Shown: positions 1 through 10,071, counted from the first letter of the stretch. The stretch: DNA of 64,000 bases from Amycolatopsis saalfeldensis (GCF_900110575.1 NZ_FOEF01000005.1:62001-126000); one strand, 5' to 3'. Notes: a model not told the origin generated them from the sequence alone. A program made the numbers and translations.

Positions 1-380
1 GGCGCGGGGATCGGGCCCGCGTTGGCGGCCGGGCCCTGGTCGAGCGGCGCGTCCTCGCCGAAGAGCGAGCGGCTGATCCCGTCGGCGGCCGCGATCGCGC
101 CCGCCCGGAACGACAGCTGGTCGGTGGCCCAGGTCGGCAGGTCGGTGAAGAAGTTGAACCCGCCGGCCAGGCTCGGGAAGCTCGCGAGCTTGTGGTTTTC
201 GATCTCGCCGGGCCGCACTCCGAACACCCACAGCAGCGTCGGCGTGGTGAAGAACAACAGCGCCGCGACCAGCGCCGTCATCTGCCGCTTGCCGTGCCGC
301 GGCCGGTGGAGCGCGTGCTCGCGAGGCAGGTAGGCCTCGTGGACGGCGGGCAGCTGTTGCTGGTGGTGTTCGGGCGGCAC
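1..380 (-). CDS. AlgJ/AlgX-like O-acetyltransferase (N-terminal part, cut by window edge)
   Basis: The reading frame enters from the left edge, so only about 126 N-terminal residues are visible. A GTG start at 378-380 gives a short polar, His/Gln-rich leader. One membrane segment follows (about residues 32-52, ALVAALLFFTTPTLLWVFGV), then an extracytoplasmic part with the signature FPSLAGG, then a stretch rich in Trp and Asp. This layout is typical of the SGNH-fold AlgJ/AlgX family, which works with MBOAT (AlgI-type) proteins to O-acetylate cell-surface polysaccharide. An MBOAT gene lies at 19523-20956, which supports the call but is far away. The catalytic SGNH motifs would lie outside the window, so the family call rests on the N-terminus alone. 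Confidence 0.6.
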   Translation of the reverse strand, partial: MPPEHHQQQLPAVHEAYLPREHALHRPRHGKRQMTALVAALLFFTTPTLLWVFGVRPGEIENHKLASFPSLAGGFNFFTDLPTWATDQLSFRAGAIAAADGISRSLFGEDAPLDQGPAANAGPIPA

Positions 381-430
381 GCGTTCACGGTAGCCACTCG
401 GGGTGAACCGGGTGTGGGCAACCGCCGAAC

Positions 431-1654
431 TCAGCCGAGCATGAGCAGGACCTGCAGCTCGCCGACCAGGAAGCCGATCACCCCGCCGACGGCGATCAGC
501 TTCCACTCGTCCTGCCGGAACGCCGGGCGCAGCAGCCCCTCGAACTCCAGCGGGGTCAGCGCGAGCATCCGCTGTTCCACCATCTTCGCGACGTCCATCG
601 CCTCGGTCAGGTAGCCCTCGGCGTAACGCGCGGTCTGCGGCAGATCGGTCAACGCCCGCGTCGCCGCCGCGTGTTTCATCTCCTGCAGCCGCCGCCCGCC
701 GACGGCCAGCGCGAGCATCGGCTTGGCGACGCTGGCCTGCTCGTCCACGGCGTGCCCGACGGTCCGCTCGACCATCGCCACCAGCCGGTCGGACTTCGGG
801 CCGCGCAGCAGCGCGTCGAGCAGGTTCGGCACGGTGAGCACCTCGTTGGCGATCAGCTCGCCGTACTGCCGGGCGACCTCGGCGCGCCGGCGCTGGAACT
901 TGCCCTGCAGGATCACCCGGCCCACGCGCACCGGCTCCCGCGGCACGAAGATCAGCTTGATCGCCAGCCAGTCGGTGAACAGGCCGATGCAACCGCCGAA
1001 GATCGGCAGCACCAGGGGCTGGCGGGTGAGCGCCCAGACGATGGCCTGGACCAGTCCGAGCCCGAAGCCGAAGAAGATCCCGGCCCGCGCGATGAACGTC
1101 ATCTCCGGCCGCGAGGTCTCGCGGATCAGCCGGACCAGCAGGGCCTTGTCGCGGGTCAGCCGCTCGACGGTCATGTGCCGGACGTCGAGGACCTCGTCCA
1201 GGTTGTCGCGCACCTCGTCGAGGAACTCCTGCACCAGCCGCGGCGCCGACGCCTGCACCTGCTTGATCAGCATCTCCTGCGCCAGCGTCGGCAGCACCTC
1301 CCACAACCGGGGGTGGTGCTCCTCCAGCACGTCGCGCGCGATGCCGTCGACGGCGCGCAGCAGGGGCTGTTCGAGCTCGCGGGTGATGATGACCGGGTCG
1401 ATCTTGCCGAACACCTCGTTGATGTCCAGCAGGTTCGCGGTGAGCAGCTCGGTGGCGACCGCCGCCATCCGACCGCCGTGCTTGGGGACCACGCCCTGCC
1501 AGCCCAGCAACGGCTTGATCCCGACGAACTCCAGCGGGCGGAACATCATCTCGATCGCGACGCGCTTGGTGACGTAACCGATCAGCGCGGCGATGAACGG
1601 CATCGTGGCGTACACCGGCCAGTGCCGCGCGAGGTCGTCCAGGACCGCGTCCAC
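431..1654 (-). CDS. DUF445 family membrane protein, copy 1
   Basis: A 407-residue DUF445 (YheB/YjiN-type) protein of unknown function. Family marks are an N-terminal hydrophobic stretch (PFIAALIGYVTKRVAIEMMF), a central membrane hairpin (about residues 190-235) ending in FTDWLAIKLIF, a long charged helical region and a C-terminal membrane helix after the family tail FRQDEWKLIAVGG. I chose the GTG at 1652-1654 over the upstream ATG at 1672. It has a GGGAGGAG box just upstream and matches the N-terminus of copy 3. It is the last of three tandem paralogues (431-1654, 1706-2805, 2848-4077), all on the minus strand. Known roles of the family are poor; some members are membrane proteins linked to the cell envelope. 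Function here is unknown. Confidence 0.85.
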   Translation of the reverse strand: MDAVLDDLARHWPVYATMPFIAALIGYVTKRVAIEMMFRPLEFVGIKPLLGWQGVVPKHGGRMAAVATELLTANLLDINEVFGKIDPVIITRELEQPLLRAVDGIARDVLEEHHPRLWEVLPTLAQEMLIKQVQASAPRLVQEFLDEVRDNLDEVLDVRHMTVERLTRDKALLVRLIRETSRPEMTFIARAGIFFGFGLGLVQAIVWALTRQPLVLPIFGGCIGLFTDWLAIKLIFVPREPVRVGRVILQGKFQRRRAEVARQYGELIANEVLTVPNLLDALLRGPKSDRLVAMVERTVGHAVDEQASVAKPMLALAVGGRRLQEMKHAAATRALTDLPQTARYAEGYLTEAMDVAKMVEQRMLALTPLEFEGLLRPAFRQDEWKLIAVGGVIGFLVGELQVLLMLG

Positions 1655-1705
1655 CCGGCCTCCTCCCCGCATTCGCCGGACGAACCGTATCGCACGGAGG
1701 CGGGT

Positions 1706-2805
1706 TCAGTGCAGCAGCAGCAACGCCTGCAGCTCGCCGACCAGGCCGCCGATCACCGCGCCGACGGCGATCAGCTTCCACTCGTCCTGCCGGAACGCCG
1801 GCCGTAACAGCTGCTCGAATTGCAGCGCGTTCAGCCGGCGCATCCGGTCGACGATCGTGTTGCGCACGTCGAGCGCGTTGATCGCGTAGTGCTCGGCGTG
1901 CCGGATGGTCTCGGGAACGCGTTCGGCCGCTTTCCCGGCGGCGGCCTGTTTCATTTCCTGGAATCGTTTCGTGCCGACGGCAATCGCGACGAACGGCTTC
2001 ACGACACTCGCCTGCGCGTCGATCGTCTTCTGCACTTCGCGGGTGATCAGGGTGAAGAGCCGGTCGGACTTGGGCCCGCGCAGCACGGCTTCCAGCAGGT
2101 TCGGCACCGTGATGATCTCGCGCGCGATCATGTCGCCGTAATCGGCGGCGACCTGGTCGCGGCGCTTCTGGAAGACGCCCTGCCAGGTGTAGAGGCCGAA
2201 GAACCGGCACGGCTCCCGCGGCAGGAAGATCATCTTGAGCGCCAGCCAATCGGTGAACCAATGAACCGCATCTCCGGCCGCGAGATGTCGCGGATCAGCC
2301 GGTTCAGCAACGCCTTGTCCCGCACCAGGTTCGTCACCACCATGTGCTTGAGGTCGAGCACGTCCTCGATGTTTTCGGAGATTTCCCGCATGATCTTGGT
2401 GATCGCCCGCGGCGCCTCGGCCTGCACGCGTTTGAGCAGCAGTTGCTGCGCGGTCGCGGGGAGGACTTCCCACAGCCGTGGCTGATAGGTCTCCATCACC
2501 TCACGGGTGACGTCCTCGACCACCCGCAGCAACGGCTGTTCGATCTCCTTCGCCACCTGCGCGGGGTCGAGCCGGGCGAAGATCTCCTTGGGGTCGACCA
2601 GATTCGTGGTCAGCATCTCGGTCGCGGTGCTCGCCATCCGCTCGGCGTTCGCCGGCAGCACGCCCTGCCAGCCGAACACCGGCCGGATCCCGGCGAACTC
2701 GACGGGCCGGAACATCATTTCGATCGCCACGCGTTTCGTCACGTACCCGATCAACGCCGCGACAAACGGCATGGTCGCGTAGACCTGCCAGTGCTGCACC
2801 GCCAT
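1706..2805 (-). pseudogene. DUF445 family protein, copy 2, broken by a 109-bp internal deletion
   Basis: The N-terminal part (about 2270-2805) and the C-terminal part (1706-2257) both align well with the flanking copies but lie in different frames. At 2258-2259 the N-terminal frame ...RPEMRFI is joined directly to FTDWLALKMIF. Copies 1 and 3 have 37 or so residues there, comprising the central membrane hairpin. Counted against copy 1, 109 bp are missing; this is not a multiple of three, so the frame also shifts. The predicted product ends soon after the junction (GSPIGWRSR...). An ATG at 2803-2805 follows GGGGAGG, so the start is still intact. Both halves remain otherwise free of stops, so the loss looks recent or is an assembly error. 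Confidence 0.8.
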
Positions 2806-2847
2806 TGCCTCCCCGTGTCGATCAACCGGCACGGTAGCTGGCACGGT

Positions 2848-4077
2848 TCAGTGCAGCAGGAGCAGGACCTGCAGTTCGCCGACCAGTCCGCCGATGATCG
2901 CGCCGACCGCGATGAGCTTCCATTCGTCCTGCTTGAAGGCCGGGCGCAGGATTCCTTCGAACTCGATCGGCGTCAGCTGCCGCATCTTCGTGACGACGGT
3001 GTTGCGAATGTCGAGCGCGTCGGTGGCGTAACCCTCCACGTATTTCACCGTTTCGGGAAGGTACTCGATGGCTTTCGCGGCGGCGGCTTTTTTCATCTCC
3101 TGGTACTGCCGCCCGCCGACGGTGAGCGCCACGAGCGGTTTCGCGATGCTCGTCTGCGCGTCGATGGTCCGCTGCACCTCACGCGTGATGAGCGAGAACA
3201 GCCGGTCGGCGCGCGACCCGGTGAGCACGGCCTCCATCACGTTCCGCACGGTGAGGACCTCGTCGGCGATCAGGGCGCCGTAGTCGGCGGCCACCTGCAT
3301 CCGGCGTTTCTGGAACATGCCCTGCCAGGTGAAGAAGCCGAACCGGCGCGGCTCACGCGGGTAGAAGATCATCTTGAGCGCCAGCCAATCCGTGACGAAG
3401 CCGGTGACGAAACCGAAGATCGGCATGATCAGCGGCTCCTTCGTCAGCGCCCACGCGACGAACTGCACCAGCCCGATCACGAACCCGAACCAGATGCCGG
3501 ACCGGGCGATGAAGCGGAACTCGGGGGTGGCGACGTCGCGGATCAGCCGGCAGGTGAGCGTTTTGTCGCGGACCATGGCGTTGATCAGCATCTCGTTGAC
3601 GTCGAGGACGTCGTCGATGTTGGCCGAGACCTCACGCAGCAGCCGCTTCACGACCTCGGGCGCCTGCGCGCGGACCTGGTCGACGAGCAGTTGCTGGGCG
3701 CGCGTCGGGAGCAGCTCCCACAGCCGCGGCTGGTAGGTCTCCATCACTTCGCGGGTGACGTCGTCGACGGCTTTGAGCAAGGGCGTTTCGAGTTCCTTGA
3801 GCATTTCCTCCGGGTCGAGCCGGGCGAAGACCTCGCGGGGATCAAGCAGGTTCTTGGTCAGCAGGTCGACGGCGGTGGCCGCCATCCGCCGGGCGTTCGC
3901 CGGGATCACGCCCTGCCAGCCGAAGACCGGCTTGATCCCGACGAACTCCAGCGGCCGGAACATCATCTCGATCGCGACCCGTTTGGTCAGGTAGCCGATG
4001 AGCGCCGCGATGAACGGCATGGTCAGGTACACGTGCCAGTGCGTCGCGATGTCGTCGAGGATCCCCGTACCGTCCAT
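2848..4077 (-). CDS. DUF445 family membrane protein, copy 3
   Basis: Intact 409-residue DUF445 protein and the first gene of the tandem array. It has the N-terminal segment PFIAALIGYLTKRVAIEMM, a central hairpin (about residues 185-235, ending FVTDWLALKMIFYPREP), a charged helical domain and the C-terminal FKQDEWKLIAVGAIIGGL helix. The ATG start at 4075-4077 has GGGAG seven bases upstream. The spacing to the next copy downstream is about 40 bp, so the three genes probably share one transcript starting in the 130-bp divergent gap shared with the DivIVA-like gene at 4208. Biochemical function of the family is unknown. Confidence 0.88.
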   Translation of the reverse strand: MDGTGILDDIATHWHVYLTMPFIAALIGYLTKRVAIEMMFRPLEFVGIKPVFGWQGVIPANARRMAATAVDLLTKNLLDPREVFARLDPEEMLKELETPLLKAVDDVTREVMETYQPRLWELLPTRAQQLLVDQVRAQAPEVVKRLLREVSANIDDVLDVNEMLINAMVRDKTLTCRLIRDVATPEFRFIARSGIWFGFVIGLVQFVAWALTKEPLIMPIFGFVTGFVTDWLALKMIFYPREPRRFGFFTWQGMFQKRRMQVAADYGALIADEVLTVRNVMEAVLTGSRADRLFSLITREVQRTIDAQTSIAKPLVALTVGGRQYQEMKKAAAAKAIEYLPETVKYVEGYATDALDIRNTVVTKMRQLTPIEFEGILRPAFKQDEWKLIAVGAIIGGLVGELQVLLLLH

Positions 4078-4207
4078 TCAGGTCTCCCGCTCGTTCACCT
4101 GTTCTTCGGTTGACCAAGGATGCCATGCGTGACGAGGGGTTAGGCGTTTCGTAATGCAGCCGTTTGGCGGTACGCGCCGAAGGACCCCGGCTCACTAAGG
4201 TGGCCCG

Positions 4208-5344
4208 ATGGTCGCGCCCGAGAAGTCCGAGCCCACCCCGAAGAGCGCCCCCTTCGCCGTCACCGTCAGGGGCTACGACAAGCGCCAGGTGGATGAGCGG
4301 CTCAACGAGATCACCAAGGAACTCAGGGAGGCCGCCCGCAGCCGCGACGAAGCGATCGCGACGTCCGGCGAGCTGTCGAAGGCCCTCAGCTACGCGCAGA
4401 ACGAGCTGGGCGAGACGAAGGCCGCGCTCGTGCGGCTGAGTTCGAGCCCGTCCGGTGCCGGCGCGATGGCCGAGCGGGTCCGCATGATGATGCAGCTCGC
4501 GGAGGAGGAGATCGACGACCTCCGCAAGGCCGCGGAAGCCGACGCCGCCTCGACCCGCGCCGAGGCCGACAAGTACGCCCACGAAAGCCAGCGCACCACC
4601 GAGAAGCTGGCAAAAGACGCCGAAGCCGAACGCGAACGCCTCCTGGCCGAAGCCAAGTCGGACATCGAGTCGCGTACCGCTGCGGCGGACGCGGACATCG
4701 AATCCCGCACAACGGCGGCGAACGCCGACATCGAGTCGCGCACGGCTGCCGCCAACGCCGACATCGAGTCCCGCACCACCGCTGCCGACCGCGCCCGCAC
4801 CGAGGCCGACGAGGCCGCAGCCGCCGCCCGCGCTTCAGCCGACGCGGCCGCCGCCGAAGCCCGCGCTTCGGCTGACGAAGCGGCGGAAGCCGCAGCCGCC
4901 GCCCAGCGCGCCGAAGCCGACCGCGTGGCCTCCGAAGAGATCACGACCAAGAAGTCCCAGGCCGACGCCGCCCTCGCCGACGCCCTGCAAAAGCAGACCG
5001 AGGCCACCGAACAGCGCACGCTGGTCCTGAGCCTCCGCACGAAGGTCGCCGACCGCCTGGCTGCCACCGACGCCGCCGTCCAGGAAGCCATCCGCCTCCT
5101 GACCCCGTCCGACGAGCCAGCCGACCCGACCGCGGACTCCGCCGACTCCGCCGACTCCCCAACGACCGACGCTGCTCCCGCTTCTGCTCCCGCCTCTGCT
5201 TCCGCTGGCGCCACATCGGCCGAAGCTTCCCCGTCCGACAACTCAGCCCCCGCTTCCGACACCACCTCGAAGAAGACCGCGTCCTCCTCGACCCGCTCTG
5301 CCCCGCAGGCCAAGTCCGCGAAGCCGACCGCCACAGCCAACTAG
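4208..5344 (+). CDS. DivIVA-domain, Ala-rich coiled-coil protein
   Basis: A 378-residue acidic protein. Residues about 17-35 (FAVTVRGYDKRQVDERL) match the DivIVA membrane-binding N-terminal motif. A long coiled coil rich in Ala, Glu, Asp and Arg follows to about residue 290. The tail is disordered and rich in Ser, Ala, Pro and Thr. Inside the coil, about residues 150-195, an 11-residue unit (core ADIESRTTAAN) repeats four times; eleven is the hendecad spacing of regular coiled coils. Proteins of this type organise polar growth and the cytoskeleton in actinomycetes (Scy/FilP/DivIVA-like), but a specific orthologue cannot be named. ATG at 4208 has AAGG seven bases upstream. A strong terminator (5414-5450) follows. 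Confidence 0.72.
   Translation: MVAPEKSEPTPKSAPFAVTVRGYDKRQVDERLNEITKELREAARSRDEAIATSGELSKALSYAQNELGETKAALVRLSSSPSGAGAMAERVRMMMQLAEEEIDDLRKAAEADAASTRAEADKYAHESQRTTEKLAKDAEAERERLLAEAKSDIESRTAAADADIESRTTAANADIESRTAAANADIESRTTAADRARTEADEAAAAARASADAAAAEARASADEAAEAAAAAQRAEADRVASEEITTKKSQADAALADALQKQTEATEQRTLVLSLRTKVADRLAATDAAVQEAIRLLTPSDEPADPTADSADSADSPTTDAAPASAPASASAGATSAEASPSDNSAPASDTTSKKTASSSTRSAPQAKSAKPTATAN
4660..4792 (+). repeat. 33-bp in-frame tandem repeat within the DivIVA-like gene
   Basis: About four imperfect copies of a 33-bp unit encode the 11-residue motif ADIESRTxAAx. Third-position changes differ between copies (gag/gaa, tcg/tcc, cgt/cgc), which suggests selection on the protein rather than very recent DNA slippage. 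Confidence 0.75.
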
Positions 5345-5413
5345 CCAACCACGACGCCAACCAGCACCCACTCCAACGGCCGACTGACTCCGACCACAAT
5401 CCTCATTTGACCC

Positions 5414-5450
5414 AACGCGCGGGCCCACCCTCTTCCAGGGCCCGCGCGTT
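5414..5450 (+). terminator. Rho-independent-type terminator after the DivIVA-like gene
   Basis: Perfect 13-bp stem AACGCGCGGGCCC / GGGCCCGCGCGTT with an 11-nt loop, about 70 bp after the stop at 5344 and followed by a short T-containing run. Confidence 0.8.
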
Positions 5451-6418
<968 letters not shown>

Positions 6419-7858
6419 TCAGCCCATGGCCGTCGCGTGTAGCTCGTCGTCGATCCACCCCCTTTGGTGGAGTGCGGTGCAGAAGTGGCGGTAAGAGGCC
6501 GACAGTGCCTCCCGCTCCGCCGGCACCGGTTCGACCAGCGTGTCCTCCTGCGGTGCCACGCAGGCCTCGGTGAGACCGCCCGGCAGGATCCCGGCAGCGG
6601 CGAGCAGCGCGGCGCCGTAACCGGTCTCCGCGTGGGGTGCGACGCGAATGCCGAGGCCGGTCGCGGTAGCGCGAATCTGCGTCCACAGTGGACTCCGGCT
6701 GCCGCCGCCCGCCGCCAGGAGCGGCCCGTGCACGGAGATCCCGAGGCGTCGCAGGTGGTCCAGCGCCAGTCGCTCGACGAACGCCACTCCCTCCAACCTC
6801 GCGCGGTGCAGCTCGACTTCGTCGGCTGGTTCGCCGAGGACAAAACCGGCCGCGCCGGCACTGGCAAACGGGAACCGTTCCCCCTTGCGCCGCAATGGAA
6901 ACACGACCACGCCGGCCGGTCCACGCGCCTCCGCGGCAGCATCCAGCGCGGGCAACCCGGCGCTGGCGGACACCGCCTCGCCGCCTGTGTTCGACGCCCC
7001 GCCCGGCAGCCACCAGCCGTCCGGATGACGGTGGCTGTACATCACCCCGGTGGGGTCCGGGACCAGCGACTCGGTGACCCCCTTCAGCACATACGTGGTC
7101 CCGAGAATCCCGACGAACCGGCCCGGCGCCACCGCGCCCGCCGCCAGCTGGCCCGCGCACCCGTCGGTCATGCCGGCCACCACGGCGCACCCTTTGGGCA
7201 GCCCCCCGACCGGCCGGGCCACGAGGCCGAGCACCGTCGTCGGCGCGACCACGGGCGGCACCATCGCGGACGGCACCCCCAACCCCTCGAACACCTCGCC
7301 TGGCCATTCACCGGCGAGTGGGTCGTAGCCGCTCTTGAGCGCGTGTGACCAGTCCGCGGCGACGGGGCCGCCGACGAGCTTCGCCGCGACGACGTCCGCC
7401 GTGTGCCGCACCGCGACCGCGCCGGTGTGCTCGGCCAGCCAGGCGATCCGCCCGAGCGCGGCGGTCGGTGCGACGCCGGATCCCAGCGCCTGCCAGCGTT
7501 CGGCACCCAGCTCGGCCGCTTTGGCGTTGTAATCCGCGCCGCGACGGTCGTCGTACATCAGCGCCGGCGTGACCGGCTCACCGTCGGCATCGACCCCGAC
7601 GATCGTTCCCGAGGTCGCGGCCACCGCGACGGCCGCGACCTCGGCACCGCGGCCCGGCAACGCCGCGGTCACCCGCGACAGCGCCGATTCGACGGCCGGC
7701 CACCAGGCCCTCGCGTCCTGCTCGCTGTGGCCGGGCACGGAACGCGCCGGTGCCGGCAGCTCGGCCGCGGCCGTCGCCAGCACCACGCCGCCGCCCACCG
7801 CGAAGGCCCGGACCCCCGCGGTGGCGACGTCGATCCCGATGGTGACCGGCTCGTTCAC
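6419..7858 (-). CDS. FGGY-family carbohydrate kinase (xylulokinase-like), kinase 1
   Basis: A 479-residue sugar kinase of the ASKHA/FGGY fold. The N-terminal phosphate-1 motif is IGIDVATAGVRAF (about residues 7-19). A mid-domain GMTDGCAGQLAAG stretch follows, and the C-terminal adenosine motif is LLAAGGGSRSPLW (about residues 382-394). Such kinases phosphorylate a ketose or polyol using ATP in the cytoplasm. The GTG start at 7856-7858 overlaps the stop of the permease gene as GTGA, so the two are translationally coupled and likely act on the same substrate. The exact substrate (xylulose, ribulose, a tetritol or another polyol) cannot be read from the sequence. Confidence 0.82.
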   Translation of the reverse strand: MNEPVTIGIDVATAGVRAFAVGGGVVLATAAAELPAPARSVPGHSEQDARAWWPAVESALSRVTAALPGRGAEVAAVAVAATSGTIVGVDADGEPVTPALMYDDRRGADYNAKAAELGAERWQALGSGVAPTAALGRIAWLAEHTGAVAVRHTADVVAAKLVGGPVAADWSHALKSGYDPLAGEWPGEVFEGLGVPSAMVPPVVAPTTVLGLVARPVGGLPKGCAVVAGMTDGCAGQLAAGAVAPGRFVGILGTTYVLKGVTESLVPDPTGVMYSHRHPDGWWLPGGASNTGGEAVSASAGLPALDAAAEARGPAGVVVFPLRRKGERFPFASAGAAGFVLGEPADEVELHRARLEGVAFVERLALDHLRRLGISVHGPLLAAGGGSRSPLWTQIRATATGLGIRVAPHAETGYGAALLAAAGILPGGLTEACVAPQEDTLVEPVPAEREALSASYRHFCTALHQRGWIDDELHATAMG

Positions 7859-9192
7859 GCGGTACTGACCTGCTCCCCGGCGTCCTGCAGGCTGACGTCG
7901 CGCGTGATCGCCTGCTCGGTTTCCTTCGGCAGCTTCAGGAATCGCACCAGCACGGCGGCGACCAGGTACAGCGCCGCGAAGATGATCACCACTCCACCGG
8001 CCCCGGCCGGCCCGAGGAACAGCGACACGATCGCCGGGCCGACAAACGCCGCCGCGCCGGCGCCCAGGTTCAGCAACGCCATCGCCCCGCCCTTGTGCTC
8101 TGGTGCGAGCGAGGGCAAGAGCGCGGAGATCGGCACGAACCCGGCGAGCGTCGCCCCGTACAGCGCGCCGACGATCAGTGCCAGCCAGTAGTACTGCGCG
8201 CCCATCGCGATCGGGACGAAGTACAGCAGCAGGATCGAGATCGCACAGCCGATCGCGCCGAACCAGAAGATGGTGGTGCGCCAGCCGATCCGGTCGCTCA
8301 GCACGCCGAAGATCAGGTTGAAGAAGATGTTCGTCCCGTAGATCACGGACACCAGCAGCAGCCAGCGGTTCTCGCCGAACCCGATCTGGCTGATGAAGAT
8401 CGTCGGGAAGAACACCAGCATGCCGAACTCGGGCGCGGTGTTGATCACCCGCACCAGCATCCCGATGCCGACCCGCGGGTTCTTCCACGCGATCGAGACG
8501 CTGGAAACGAGGCTCTGCACGGGTTTCACGTCCGGCGGTGCGAGGCGCTGGAAGCCGGTGCGCTGCCGCACGCCGAGCACCGCGATCAGCCCGCCCAGCG
8601 TGAGCAGGCCGACCGACACCCACAGCGTGCCGTAGTGCCCGAACAGCGGGTTGGTGAAGCTCGCGACGAGCGCGCCCAGCGTCGGCAGGCCGCCGGTGAA
8701 CGCGAAGTAGAACCAGCCCACCGCCGCGCCCAGCCGGGCCACCGGCGCCACCGCCGTGATCCACACCAGGAAGCCGAACGCGAACATCGGATAGCCGAAA
8801 CCCCTGATCCCGTAGCAGATCAGCATCAGGGTGTAGTTCCCGCCGCCGAGCCCGACGGTCAGGAACAGCACGTCGAACACCAGCCAGACGGCCAGCCCGA
8901 TCAGCATCACCCGGCGTGGTCCCCACAGCTCCGACAGCGCACCGGACAGCCACGACGCCAGCATCACCGCGACGCCGTACACCGTGATCACATACGAGGC
9001 CTTGATCTCCGTGCCCGCGCCGTTGTCCGCCATGTACGGCGCGATGAAGCCCGACTCGACCCCGTCGCCGATCATGAACAGCAACAGGCCGACGTAGCCG
9101 AGGAACAGGGGGGCGGGCAGCCCCCATCGCGTGAGCAGGCGGGTGAAGCCACCCTCTGGCCGGGACAACCCCGCTGTTGCCGACTGGTTCAT
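7855..9192 (-). CDS. MFS transporter of the polyol permease (RbtT/DalT) type
   Basis: A roughly 445-residue, 12-helix major facilitator. The N-terminal part has the pattern of the ribitol/D-arabinitol permease family: FMIGDGVESGFIAPYM, then SGALSELWGPRRVMLIG (loop 2-3), then ICYGIRGFGYPMFAFGF. It should import a polyol or related sugar by proton symport. Two in-frame ATGs exist; I prefer the one at 9190-9192 because GGAGG lies five bases before it, while the ATG at 9204 has no box. It is coupled to kinase 1 and preceded by a DeoR-type operator candidate at 9231-9260. Confidence 0.85.
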   Translation of the reverse strand: MNQSATAGLSRPEGGFTRLLTRWGLPAPLFLGYVGLLLFMIGDGVESGFIAPYMADNGAGTEIKASYVITVYGVAVMLASWLSGALSELWGPRRVMLIGLAVWLVFDVLFLTVGLGGGNYTLMLICYGIRGFGYPMFAFGFLVWITAVAPVARLGAAVGWFYFAFTGGLPTLGALVASFTNPLFGHYGTLWVSVGLLTLGGLIAVLGVRQRTGFQRLAPPDVKPVQSLVSSVSIAWKNPRVGIGMLVRVINTAPEFGMLVFFPTIFISQIGFGENRWLLLVSVIYGTNIFFNLIFGVLSDRIGWRTTIFWFGAIGCAISILLLYFVPIAMGAQYYWLALIVGALYGATLAGFVPISALLPSLAPEHKGGAMALLNLGAGAAAFVGPAIVSLFLGPAGAGGVVIIFAALYLVAAVLVRFLKLPKETEQAITRDVSLQDAGEQVSTA

Positions 9193-9230
9193 ACACGCCT
9201 CCATGACGTCGAATCCAACGTATCATGGAC

Positions 9231-9260
9231 CGTGTTAACTTCGCACGCAAGAGTGTTAGC
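9231..9260. promoter_or_regulatory. Candidate DeoR operator upstream of the permease gene
   Basis: In the 80-bp gap between the regulator's stop and the permease start, TGTTAAC (9233-9239) and TGTTAGC (9254-9260) form a direct repeat with a 21-bp period, two helical turns. The adjacent CATGGACCGTGT is nearly repeated (CATGGTCCGTGT) beside the second candidate site at 10734-10746. Shared motifs in both promoter regions of the locus suggest one regulator. Confidence 0.5.
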
Positions 9261-9272
9261 GAAACCGGCTCT

Positions 9273-10064
9273 TCACTCGCGCTCGGAGGCGACCTGCACC
9301 CGGACCCGACTCCGCAGCTCATCGACCAGATGCGCCTGGATGTCGTAGTCGATGATGAGCTGGTCGAAATCCTCCAGTGGCGCGAGCCGGTGCAGGGCCG
9401 AGCGCTCCATCTTGGTGTGGTCCATCAGCAGGACCTTCTTCCGGGCGCTGGCCAGCATCGCGCGCTTGATCATCACGATCTCGGGCTCCTGGTGGAACGT
9501 CATCTGCGAGTTCATCGCCGAGGTCGAGACGAACGCGACGTCCACCGAGAGCCGTTCGATCGCCTCCAGGCTCTGCATGCCGAGGAACGAGTCGTGGGTG
9601 ATCGAGTAGTCCCCGCCGATGCAGATCAGCCGGACCTCGTCGACCTCTTTCAGCTCGTCGATCGCGCCGAGGTAGTTGGTGGCGACGGTCAGCGGGGTCA
9701 CGTTGTGCAGCAGCCGGGCCAGCGCGAGCGCGCTCGTCGAGTCGTCGAGCAGCACGGACATGCCGGGCTCGACGTGGTCCAGCGCCTGGAGTGCGATCAG
9801 GCGCTTGGCGGTGGCGTTGGCGCTCATGCGGTACTCGGCGTTGCTTTCGAAGACGGTCGACGGCATGGCGGAAACGCCGCCTCGGTATTTCCGCAGCAGG
9901 CCGCGGCGGGCGAGTTCGTCGACGTCGCGGTGCACCGTCATGTTGCTGACCCCGGTGAGGTCCACCAGTGCGTTGATCGACGCCGAGCCCTGGCGGAACA
10001 CGTAGTCGACCACCGTTTGCTGACGGGTTTCGCGCGTGTGCGCGACGGGTTTCTCACTCGACAT
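9273..10064 (-). CDS. DeoR-family transcriptional regulator of the polyol locus
   Basis: A 263-residue DeoR/GlpR regulator. An N-terminal winged helix-turn-helix (about residues 14-60, with SNMTVHRDVDELARRG as recognition helix) is joined to a DeoRC sugar-phosphate sensor domain. That domain has the family pattern LLDDSTSALALA, the ICIGGDYS segment and a lysine-rich LASARKKVLLMDHTKM helix. Such regulators usually repress and are relieved by a sugar phosphate made by the pathway. The ATG at 10062-10064 lies seven bases after the phosphatase gene, so the two are probably cotranscribed. It sits between the permease/kinase genes and the plus-strand catabolic operon. Confidence 0.88.
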   Translation of the reverse strand: MSSEKPVAHTRETRQQTVVDYVFRQGSASINALVDLTGVSNMTVHRDVDELARRGLLRKYRGGVSAMPSTVFESNAEYRMSANATAKRLIALQALDHVEPGMSVLLDDSTSALALARLLHNVTPLTVATNYLGAIDELKEVDEVRLICIGGDYSITHDSFLGMQSLEAIERLSVDVAFVSTSAMNSQMTFHQEPEIVMIKRAMLASARKKVLLMDHTKMERSALHRLAPLEDFDQLIIDYDIQAHLVDELRSRVRVQVASERE

Positions 10065-10071
10065 GACGTGA

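Noticed and set aside
6419..9322. 967-codon frame as one fused kinase-transporter protein
   Set aside because: Its N-terminal half is the wrong frame of the permease. The kinase starts at GTG 7856-7858, overlapping the permease stop.
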